Source of the DNA: an uncultured Flavobacteriales bacterium
GTDB lineage: Bacteria > Bacteroidota > Bacteroidia > Flavobacteriales_F > PHOS-HE28
NCBI GenBank assembly: GCA_937872175.1
Contig: CALMPI010000042.1
Location: forward strand, 1-64,000
Length of the DNA: 64,000 nt
Direction of reading: 5' to 3'
Positions 33,711 through 40,861 of this stretch are shown piece after piece (position 1 is the first letter of the stretch; the number at the start of each line of letters is the position of its first letter). The notes beneath the pieces were generated by a model. It was not told where the DNA came from, made no database searches, and was given only the letters and a program-made list of their open reading frames with translations. The position numbers and the translations under genes are program-made.

Positions 33711-34286
33711 TCACTGCTTGGCCTCTGCGCGCTGGGTCTCCACCCAGGCGGCCAGCTCCATCGTCGGGTCCACGAAGGGCGCGGCCTCGCGGCGCACGCG
33801 CTTCACCGGGGCGGCCGCAGGGCTTTCCGCAGGCACCAACCGGGCCGTACGCAGGTGCTCGTAGCCGAAGTCGCCTTCCTTGCTGTTGAAGGCGATGAGG
33901 CCAACCGGACCGTCGTAGCGCATGGGCCCTTCGGCCGGCTGGGCGAGCAGGCTCACCTGGAAGTGGAAGAGGAAGTCCTTGCGGGGCTGCACATCGCCCG
34001 GCAGGCGCGTGTCGAACACCAGCTCCTTGGCGATGGTGCCCGGCCGCTCGAAGCTCAGGCGGTATTCGTGGCCCAGGGGCAGGTCCAGCTGGAACTGCGC
34101 CAGGCCCTGCTCCATGCGGGTGAAGGCCGCGCCGTCCTGCAACACCGTCAGGGTGGCGCCCGTGAGGGCTTCGCTGCTCAGCACCTTGCCGTCGATGCGG
34201 AGGATGCGGGCCTCCTCGGCGTGCGCGGCGGCAGTGCACAGGCTGGCGGCGAGGGCGAGCTGGCGGAGGGTGGCGGTGGTGGTCAT
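33711..34286 (-). CDS. Exported protein with APFVDPTMELAAW tail
   Basis: 191 residues from the ATG at 34286. A signal peptide (TLRQLALAASLCTAAAHAEE) precedes a beta-rich domain, ~25-150: LRIDGKVLSSEALTGATLTV, LDLPLGHEYRLSFERPGTIA, KELVFDTRLPGDVQPRKDF. This resembles the Bacteroidota carboxypeptidase-regulatory or peptidoglycan-associated-type sandwich in which a gliding parameter list is rendered as text, but I cannot name the family. The C-terminal tail EAAPFVDPTMELAAWVETQR is shared with the 73-residue protein at 32582. Likely periplasmic. It heads a two-gene unit with the gene at 33076. Confidence 0.65.
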   Translation of the reverse strand: MTTTATLRQLALAASLCTAAAHAEEARILRIDGKVLSSEALTGATLTVLQDGAAFTRMEQGLAQFQLDLPLGHEYRLSFERPGTIAKELVFDTRLPGDVQPRKDFLFHFQVSLLAQPAEGPMRYDGPVGLIAFNSKEGDFGYEHLRTARLVPAESPAAAPVKRVRREAAPFVDPTMELAAWVETQRAEAKQ

Positions 34287-34310
34287 GGCCTTGGGCGTTG
34301 AGGGTTCCGT

Positions 34311-34407
34311 GTCGTTGGTGACCCAAAGCAAGCCCCAGGGGCGGGGGGTGGGTGAGCCCCGGTGAGCAGGTGGCGGGGGGGAGGGCGCAAGTGGCGGGAG
34401 GGAGCAC
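34311..34407 (-). repeat. Duplicated upstream region, copy 2
   Basis: Counterpart of 32818-32915. The 21-nt identical block lies at 34312-34332 and carries TTGCTTTG on the minus strand, 33 nt upstream of the ATG at 34286. This copy is the likely promoter region of the larger paralogue. Confidence 0.6.
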
Positions 34408-34449
34408 GCGGAGCAGTTCCTACCCGTTACTGCGCGGCGTGGGTTGGTG

Positions 34450-34830
34450 TGCAGTGCGCCGTGGCAGTCTCCCCAAGGTCAGCGGGACAGCAACCAGGGA
34501 GATCGCTTCGCCCGCGGAGCGGGGCGGCGAGGCAGGAGCAGGAAGGATGAAGGAACAAGGAGGAAAAAAGCCAGGAAGAAAGATGGCTGGCGACCTGACG
34601 ACGGCGGTGGACGATCACACACGCGGAGGGCGCAGAGGACGCAGAGCATATCCGCATCGTCACTGCGAGGCGCTGCGATGGACCGGTGGGTGGAGCGCCG
34701 TGGCAGTCTCCCGGAGATGGGCTGGAGCACATACCGGGGAGATCGCTTCGGCGGCAAATGCCCGCCTCGCGAAGACGTGTTCGAGAGGGGAGATCGCTTC
34801 GCCCGCAGAGCCTGGCTCGTGAGGACGTGT
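34450..34830. repeat. Palindromic dispersed repeat, two copies and a fragment
   Basis: GCGCCGTGGCAGTCTCCC occurs at about 34457-34475 and 34690-34708, each followed after ~25-30 bp by GGGAGATCGCTTCG (34498 and 34738); a third GGGAGATCGCTTCG lies at ~34789. The second copy is framed by CACTGCGAGGCG and CGCCTCGCGAAG. Left and right halves are roughly inverted. This matches the widespread family of repeats with a GGCAATCTCCC / GGGAGATTGCTTC core seen between genes in many Bacteroidota genomes. Role unknown. Confidence 0.6.
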
Positions 34831-34849
34831 GTGGAGGGTCGTTCAACCG

Positions 34850-37054
34850 CTACCCATCCCTCAACAACGGCATCTCCACCTCCACGCGTGTGCCGGTGGG
34901 ACGGTCCACATAGCGGAAGCCGGCGTGGCCGCCGTGCTGCTTCTGCACCAGATCGAGGCGGCTGCGCGTGATGGCCGTGCCGAGCGAGGTCTTCTTGGTG
35001 GGCTGCTCGGGCGCGGCGGCCTTGGGGGCGTGGCGCCCCACACCATCGTCCTCGATGATCCACAGCAGCTGGCTGCCGCGCGGCTCCACGGTGAGGGTGA
35101 TGTGGCCTTTGCCCTCCATGTGGGTGACGCCGTGCCAGATGGCGTTCTCCACGAAAGGCTGCACCACCAGGGGTGGCACCTGCACGTCCTGCGGGTCGAT
35201 GTCGGGGTGCACGTGGATGGTGAAATCGAACTTCTCCTGGAGGCGGCGGCGCTCGAGGTCCATGTAGCCGCGCAGGGTCTCCAGGTCGTCGTGCAGGGGC
35301 ACGGTGGCGTGGCGGCTGTTCTCCAGCACGCTGCGCATCACGCGGGCGAAGCGGGTGAGGTAGGAGCCGGCCGTATCGGGGTCGTTGCGCTGGATGTAGG
35401 CGTTGATGGAGTTGAGGGCGTTGAAGATGAAGTGGGGGTTCATCTGGCTGCGCAGGGCCTGGGTCTCCAGGTGGGCGGCCTCCTTCTCGAAGCGTTCGCG
35501 GCGGCGCTTGCGGTCGGTGCGGAACCAGAGGGCGCCGCCCACGAGCAACAACAGGCCACCGCCGCCCACGGCCCAGGCCCGGGCCCGATTGCGGTCGGCG
35601 CGCAGGGCTTCGATGGTGCGGGCGGCTTCCAGTTCATCCAGCTCGCTGGCGTGCCGCAGGCTGTCGGAGAGCTGCTGTTTGTTGAAGGTGTGCAGCATGT
35701 CACGCTGGGTGAGCTGCCGTGTGGTCCGGTCGTTCGCGATGCTGTCGCGCAACATCACCCAGGTCTCGTGGTAGCGCAGGGCCTCCATGCCGCGTCCCTG
35801 CGCCTTGTAGGCCTGATGGAGGCAGCTGCAGGCTTCCATCCGCACGTCCCGGTTGTGATGGACCTGGGCGAGCTGCTCACCTTGGGCGCAGTACCTGACG
35901 GCTTCGGCGGTACGCGCAAGGGCCAGTTCGGTCAACCCCAGCCCGATGAGCGACAGGGCCTCGCCCGGTGCGTCGCCCAGTTCGCGCGCGAGCTGAGCCG
36001 CTTCGTTCAGGAGGTCCATCGCCTCACCGGTGCGCTGCTGCGCGCGACGCACGGCGGCCAGGTCACGCAGCGGCCGGCCCATCACATCGCGTGCGTCCGC
36101 GGTGCGCACCAGGTCCACGGTCCCCTCGAGCACCAAGGCGGCGCTGTCCACCGCACCGCGTGCCAGCAGCATGGAACCCAGGGTGGTGCCCGCCGTCATC
36201 ATGCCCTGGCGATAGCCGACCTCGGTATAGATCGCGAAGGCCTTTTGTTGCAGGGCGTAGGCTTCGTCATGCTCTCCGAGCGCGTTCTTCAGCGCGCTGA
36301 TCCCGGTGTAGCAGGTGGCCACGCCCTTCCGATCGCCGAGCCGTTCCATGATGGCCAGGCTGCGGTAGGTGAGGTCGATGGCCTCGCCGATGCGGCCCAG
36401 CTCGGCGTTCGCGTTGGCCATGTTGCCGTAGCCAGCGGCCTCCATGTCCTCCATCCTCAGGCGCGCCGCCACCTCGGCCACCGCACCGTAGTACACCAGG
36501 GCGCTGTCGTAGGCGCCCTGCATCTCGTGCAGAAGGCCGAGGCCGTTCAGGGCGTACACGGTGCCCCCTTCATCGTTGGCGAGCCCATGCTCGGCGATGC
36601 AGCGCCGGTAGGCGGTGACCGCTTCGTTCATGCGGCCGGCGTTCTTGTGCACGATGCCGAGGCTGCTCAGGGTGGCCCCGGCACCCTTGTGGCCCACACT
36701 GTCGCCCACCTGGAGGTAGAGATCCAACGCGCGTTCCAGGTGGAGCCGGGCCCGGTCGTTGTCGCGTTGCAGGATCGCGGCGATCCCGAGGTCGCGTTCG
36801 GCCAGCGCGGTCATCAGGGTGTCCTTCGCCACCAAGGCCTCGGCCCGCATGCGTTCCGCCAGGGTCCTGCTGCTGTCGACATCGTGCGCGCGCAGTTCGT
36901 GGATCAGCAGGTGGAGTGACGTCAAGCGCTCACGCGCGCTCAGCCGGGCATCCTGATAGCGCGCCCATAGCGAGTCCGTGGTGCCTGCCATCGCGGACAC
37001 GGTGCACACGCCCACCAGCACGGCACAGACCAGGGAACGGGGCACGCGGCTCAC
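34850..37054 (-). CDS. TPR-containing LytS-type sensor histidine kinase
   Basis: 734 residues. A signal peptide or membrane anchor (LVCAVLVGVCTVSAMAG) is followed by about ten tetratricopeptide repeats (~residues 30-430, e.g. YGNMANANAELGRIGEAIDL). A coiled coil, one membrane helix (WAVGGGGLLLLVGGALWF, ~495-512) and a His_kinase domain of the LytS/YehU type follow: SQMNPHFIFNALNSINAYIQ (phospho-His ~545), VPPLVVQPFVENAIWHGV and an ATP-binding IIEDDGVGR. The TPRs would face the periplasm. It starts 21 bp after the OmpR-type regulator gene, probably in the same operon. A LytTR regulator is encoded 2.4 kb further along the strand. Confidence 0.93.
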   Translation of the reverse strand: MSRVPRSLVCAVLVGVCTVSAMAGTTDSLWARYQDARLSARERLTSLHLLIHELRAHDVDSSRTLAERMRAEALVAKDTLMTALAERDLGIAAILQRDNDRARLHLERALDLYLQVGDSVGHKGAGATLSSLGIVHKNAGRMNEAVTAYRRCIAEHGLANDEGGTVYALNGLGLLHEMQGAYDSALVYYGAVAEVAARLRMEDMEAAGYGNMANANAELGRIGEAIDLTYRSLAIMERLGDRKGVATCYTGISALKNALGEHDEAYALQQKAFAIYTEVGYRQGMMTAGTTLGSMLLARGAVDSAALVLEGTVDLVRTADARDVMGRPLRDLAAVRRAQQRTGEAMDLLNEAAQLARELGDAPGEALSLIGLGLTELALARTAEAVRYCAQGEQLAQVHHNRDVRMEACSCLHQAYKAQGRGMEALRYHETWVMLRDSIANDRTTRQLTQRDMLHTFNKQQLSDSLRHASELDELEAARTIEALRADRNRARAWAVGGGGLLLLVGGALWFRTDRKRRRERFEKEAAHLETQALRSQMNPHFIFNALNSINAYIQRNDPDTAGSYLTRFARVMRSVLENSRHATVPLHDDLETLRGYMDLERRRLQEKFDFTIHVHPDIDPQDVQVPPLVVQPFVENAIWHGVTHMEGKGHITLTVEPRGSQLLWIIEDDGVGRHAPKAAAPEQPTKKTSLGTAITRSRLDLVQKQHGGHAGFRYVDRPTGTRVEVEMPLLRDG

Positions 37055-37075
37055 CCGCCCAAGGTAACCGGACGT

Positions 37076-37774
37076 TCAGCCCACCTGCAACTTGAAGCCC
37101 ACGCCGTGCACGTTCACGATCTGCACCGAGGCATCCGCCTTCAGGTACTTCCGCAGCCGGCTGATGAACACGTCGAGGCTGCGGCCGAGGAAGTAGGTAT
37201 CGTCGCCCCACACCATGTTGAGCACCAGTTCCCGCGGGAGCACCTGGTCCTGGTGCATGCACAGCAGGCGCAGGACGTCGGCCTCCTTGCGGGTGAGCTT
37301 GCGGTCGCCGCCGGGATGCTTCAGGCTCAGGTCGCGATGATCGAAGAGGTAGCTGCCCAGCTCGAACCGTTCGCGCTGACGCTTGTCCTCGCCCTTGCCC
37401 TTGGTGCGGCGCAGGATGGCCTCGATGCGCAGCACGAGCTCCTCATGGCTGAACGGTTTGGTGAGGTAGTCGTCGCCGCCGGCCTTGAAACCCGCGATGC
37501 GGTCCTCCGTCTGGCTCTTGGCCGTGAGGAAGACGATCGGCACCTGTTCGTTGGTGATGCGGATGTCCTCCGCCAGGCTGAAGCCGTCCTTCTGGGGCAG
37601 CATCACGTCCAGCACGCAGAGGTCATAGGTGTGGCTGTTGAAGTAGCGGAGCCCCTCCTTGCCGTCGCGGCACAGGTGCACCGTGTAGCCCTTGCGGGCC
37701 AGGGCGTCCTGGATGACGAAGCCCAGGTTGGGGTCGTCCTCCACCAGCAGGATGTGGCCTTTGCTGTCGCTCAT
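37076..37774 (-). CDS. OmpR-family response regulator
   Basis: 232 residues. The receiver domain has ILLVEDDPNLGFVIQ, the phosphoacceptor in LCVLDVMLPQKDG (Asp ~54), and KPFSHEELVLRIEAIL. The winged-helix C-terminal domain has LTRKEADVLRLLCMHQDQVL and SLDVFISRLRKYLKADASVQ. It overlaps the upstream kinase gene by 4 bp, so the two form a two-component pair. It resembles RprY-type regulators of Bacteroidota, but I would not assign the name from sequence alone. Confidence 0.94.
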   Translation of the reverse strand: MSDSKGHILLVEDDPNLGFVIQDALARKGYTVHLCRDGKEGLRYFNSHTYDLCVLDVMLPQKDGFSLAEDIRITNEQVPIVFLTAKSQTEDRIAGFKAGGDDYLTKPFSHEELVLRIEAILRRTKGKGEDKRQRERFELGSYLFDHRDLSLKHPGGDRKLTRKEADVLRLLCMHQDQVLPRELVLNMVWGDDTYFLGRSLDVFISRLRKYLKADASVQIVNVHGVGFKLQVG

Positions 37775-39102
37775 GGGGATGGGGTGTGGCGGGGAAGGAG
37801 CAGGGTGAACCGGCTGCCCTTGCCGGGTTCGCTGTGCACACGCACCGAACCCTGGTGCGCCTTGATCACCTGTTGCACATGATGAAGGCCCAGGCCGAAG
37901 CCTTTGACGTCGTGCACGTTGCCGGTGGGCACGCGGTAGAACCGCTCGAAGACGTGCCGCAGATGCTCACGGGCGATGCCGATGCCGTGGTCGGCCACCT
38001 CCACCGCCACATCGCCGCCATCCTCCCGCGTGGACACGGTGATCCGCGGCGGATCGGTGCTGTACTTGATGGCATTGTCCACCAGGTTGGCCAGCGCGTT
38101 GGAGAGGTGCACGCGATCGCCTTTCACCATGGGCTGCGTGGCACGCAGGTCGAGCGCGAACTCTCCTTTCCGTTCCTCCAACACCAGGGTGAAGGACGCG
38201 GTCACCTCGCGGATGAGCGCATGCAGGTCGACGAGCTCGGTCCTCAGGGATGGGCCGTCGCGTTCCAGCGTGGTGAGCTGCAGCACGCGATCCACCTGGG
38301 CCCGCAGGCGTTCGGTCTCGCTCCGGATGATGCGGGCGTAGGCCGCCAGCCGGTCCGGCTCGCGCACGATGGCCGGGTCGGCGATCACCTCGCTGCTGAG
38401 CGCGATGGTGCTGATCGGCGTCTTCAGCTCGTGCGTCATGTTGCCGATGAAGTCGTTCTTCATCTCGCTCAGGCGCTTCTGCCGCATGATCATCCATACG
38501 CTGTAGGCGAAGAAGCCGAAGACGATGAGGGTGACGATGGCCGGGTAGATCCACGTGCCGCTGCTCGCCGGCTCGGGGCTCCACAGGGCGCTGTGCCGCC
38601 GGGGGAAGTACACTCCGAAGTAGTGACCGTCCTTGTCCAACTTCATCAGCTCCGAATGGGTGGTGTCCGCCGGCACGGAGTCCAGGCCCACATAGTTGCC
38701 GTACACGATGGAATCGGTGAAGCAGTCATAGATGCCGTATTCGAAGTCCTCGCTGATGCCCCTGCGCTGGAACTCCTTCTTCAGCATGGATTCGAGCAGG
38801 TAGGGGTGGAGCGTGTCGTTGATGGTGACCACGAAGTAGTTGGGCCGCTCCTGCTTCACGGCGTCGAACAGGTCGGAGGGGTCCTTGTTGATCGACAGGA
38901 TGCGCTCGGTGACGTCGGTGAGCGCGATCACCACACGGTCGTTGAACTGCTTGTCGAGCTGCACCTGCTGCTGGCGCTGCAGGGTGAGCTGCTCGCGCTG
39001 CATGCGGAAGGCGCGGTCCAGCCACAGGATCTGGATGAGCACCACGCCCACCACGCTCAACGTGGCAAGGATCACCAAGGTGGCCAGTCCGCGGCGCTTC
39101 AT
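37771..39102 (-). CDS. Sensor histidine kinase (HisKA type)
   Basis: 443 residues with two membrane helices (LATLVILATLSVVGVVLIQI, ~5-24, and IYPAIVTLIVFGFFAYSVWM, ~178-197) enclosing a periplasmic sensor region. The H-box is NMTHELKTPISTIALSS (phospho-His ~219). The catalytic domain shows LVDNAIKYSTDPPRI (N box), VADHGIGIAREHL (G1) and GFGLGLHHVQQVIKAHQGSV (G2). No HAMP domain is evident. It is the partner of the overlapping OmpR-type regulator. A TAACATTG box (39111-39118, minus) ends 8 nt before the ATG, suggesting a very short leader. Confidence 0.94.
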   Translation of the reverse strand: MKRRGLATLVILATLSVVGVVLIQILWLDRAFRMQREQLTLQRQQQVQLDKQFNDRVVIALTDVTERILSINKDPSDLFDAVKQERPNYFVVTINDTLHPYLLESMLKKEFQRRGISEDFEYGIYDCFTDSIVYGNYVGLDSVPADTTHSELMKLDKDGHYFGVYFPRRHSALWSPEPASSGTWIYPAIVTLIVFGFFAYSVWMIMRQKRLSEMKNDFIGNMTHELKTPISTIALSSEVIADPAIVREPDRLAAYARIIRSETERLRAQVDRVLQLTTLERDGPSLRTELVDLHALIREVTASFTLVLEERKGEFALDLRATQPMVKGDRVHLSNALANLVDNAIKYSTDPPRITVSTREDGGDVAVEVADHGIGIAREHLRHVFERFYRVPTGNVHDVKGFGLGLHHVQQVIKAHQGSVRVHSEPGKGSRFTLLLPRHTPSP

Positions 39103-39165
39103 GCTCCGGACAATGTTACAGGTTCACGATCTTGGCCGCCCCTGCGTTAACGATCCTTTCGATCC

Positions 39166-40743
39166 ATGGTCGCTCCCACCTTCTTCCGCTGGTCGCTCCT
39201 GGGCCTGGTGGTGGTGGTGCTGGCCGGCCTCGGCCTCGACCTGATGGAGGTGGACGCGGCCCAGTACGCGGCCATGACGCAGGAGATGATGGACAGGGGT
39301 GACCTCCTCCATCTGTATTTCCGTGGTGCCGATTATCTGGACAAGCCCCCGCTCCTGTTCTGGAGCGCCACGGTCTCGCACTCGGCGTTCGGCGTGAACG
39401 ATTGGAGTTACCGTCTTCCCTCCGTCATGGCCGCCTTCTTCGGCCTGTGGGCCTTGTACCGGTTCACCCTGTTGCACGACGACGCGGACTGTGCGCGCCG
39501 CTCCGTGCTGGTGATGGGATGCAGCGCGGCCTTCCTGCTGATGACGAACGATGTCCGCACCGACACCCTGCTCACCGCAGCGGTGATCGGCACCATCTGG
39601 ACAGGCTCGGTGTGGATGGAGCACCGTCGCTGGTGGGCGCTGGCAGGCTGCGGTGTGGCGCTGGGTGCGGGGCTGCTGGCCAAGGGGCCCATCGCTGCCG
39701 TGGCACCGGCCCTCGCGCTTGGGCTTGACGCCGCCTGGCGCGGTCGATGGTCCCGCCTGTTCGACCCCGCCTGGTCCGTGGTGGCCGCGATCGCGGGCCT
39801 TATGCTGGTGCCCATGCTCATCGGGCTTTACGAACAGCACGGCCTGCATGGCATCCGCTTCTTCTTCTGGGAACAGAGCTTCGGCCGCATCACCGGCGAG
39901 AACCGCTGGAAGGACGACTCCACTCCGCTCTACTTCCTTCACGAGCTGCCCTGGCTGATGCTGCCTTGGACCCTGTTCCTGGTCGCCGGGCTGGTCCTTG
40001 CGTTCCGCCAGATGAAGGCCGACCGGGAGCGTGTGTCCCTGTTCGGAGGGTTGTCCGTGCTGATCGCCTTGTCGTTCTCGCAGTTCAAACTGCCGCACTA
40101 CATCTATGTGACCCTTCCGCTCTTCGCCGTGCTGGCCGCGCGCGGCATGCGTGACCTCGGCCGGGGATGGTGGCGTGCCCAGCTGGTGGTGCTCGCCGTG
40201 CTGCTCGGCGTGGTCATGGTGCTCTGCGGGTGGTCCTTTGCGTCGCCTCGAGGGGCGGCGTTCGCCGTGGCTGCCGGCCTGGGCATCCCCTGGGTCCTGC
40301 GGGGATGGCGGAAGGCCGCACCGACACCGGTGCTCATCCGCAGCGTGGCGACCCTCCTCCTGGGCGGCCTTGCGCTCAACCTGCATGTGTACCCCACGCT
40401 CCTGTCCTTTCAGGCCAATGCCCACGCTGGCCGTTGGGCCGCTCAGCATGGACTGGGCCCTGACCGGTTCCTTGGGCTGCAAACAGCGGGTACGGCGCTG
40501 GACCGCTACGCGGGCTTTGCCGTGCCCTGGCTCTCCAACGTGGAGGAGGCCGCCCGAGTGATCGGTCCAGGGGTGCACATCTACACGGATCCCGCCCACG
40601 AAGAAGCCTTGCGCGCCGCTGGTCATGCGCCTGTACGTGTCGCTGCTTGGCCGGATGCCCGGGTGCAGGTGATCGGGCTCGAGTTCCTTGTACCGGACCG
40701 GCGGGGTGCTCTGCTGCACGAGCGAGTGATCCTTCGCTTCTGA
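39166..40743 (+). CDS. ArnT/PMT-type family 39 glycosyltransferase
   Basis: 525 residues with about ten membrane helices. Near the N-terminus it has MEVDAAQYAAMTQEMMDRGD followed by YFRGADYLDKPPLLFW (~residues 45-65), the motif region of family 39 lipid-linked sugar transferases (ArnT, dolichyl-phosphate mannosyltransferase-like). NDVRTDTLLTAAVI and GAGLLAKGPIAAV follow. Such enzymes move a sugar from an undecaprenyl carrier to lipid A, proteins or other glycans in the periplasm. The substrate is not predictable. It is monocistronic, divergent from the histidine kinase gene. TCCTTTCG ends 4 nt before the ATG. Confidence 0.88.
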   Translation: MVAPTFFRWSLLGLVVVVLAGLGLDLMEVDAAQYAAMTQEMMDRGDLLHLYFRGADYLDKPPLLFWSATVSHSAFGVNDWSYRLPSVMAAFFGLWALYRFTLLHDDADCARRSVLVMGCSAAFLLMTNDVRTDTLLTAAVIGTIWTGSVWMEHRRWWALAGCGVALGAGLLAKGPIAAVAPALALGLDAAWRGRWSRLFDPAWSVVAAIAGLMLVPMLIGLYEQHGLHGIRFFFWEQSFGRITGENRWKDDSTPLYFLHELPWLMLPWTLFLVAGLVLAFRQMKADRERVSLFGGLSVLIALSFSQFKLPHYIYVTLPLFAVLAARGMRDLGRGWWRAQLVVLAVLLGVVMVLCGWSFASPRGAAFAVAAGLGIPWVLRGWRKAAPTPVLIRSVATLLLGGLALNLHVYPTLLSFQANAHAGRWAAQHGLGPDRFLGLQTAGTALDRYAGFAVPWLSNVEEAARVIGPGVHIYTDPAHEEALRAAGHAPVRVAAWPDARVQVIGLEFLVPDRRGALLHERVILRF

Positions 40744-40765
40744 AGTCCCTTCCCTTTTTTCCACC

Positions 40766-40838
40766 CGGCCGTGAACACTCGGCCGAACACTGTGTTTAAG
40801 GTTGGTCCAAAAACCCTAAACACCTGCCCTTCGGCAGG
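40766..40838 (+). promoter_or_regulatory. 5' region of the giant repeat gene: two hairpins and a small direct repeat
   Basis: A direct repeat, CGGCCGTGAACACT then CGGCCGAACACT, lies at 40768-40791. It is followed by an inverted repeat GTGTTTAAGG (40792-40801) / CCCTAAACAC (40814-40823), 9 of 10 paired, and a short hairpin CCTGCC-CTTC-GGCAGG (40823-40838). These lie just before the ATG at 40862 and could be leader-RNA structures or protein-binding sites. Their role is unknown. Confidence 0.4.
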
Positions 40839-40861
40839 AACCCATCCAACCCCTTCCGATC

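Larger units (their letters stand above)
34287..34849. other. 563-bp noncoding stretch with duplicated promoter and dispersed repeats
   Basis: It holds the second copy of the duplicated upstream region (34311-34407) next to the gene at 34286. Beyond it are the palindromic dispersed repeats listed separately. Open frames on either strand are repeat-derived and not protein-like. No RNA gene was recognised. Confidence 0.6.
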
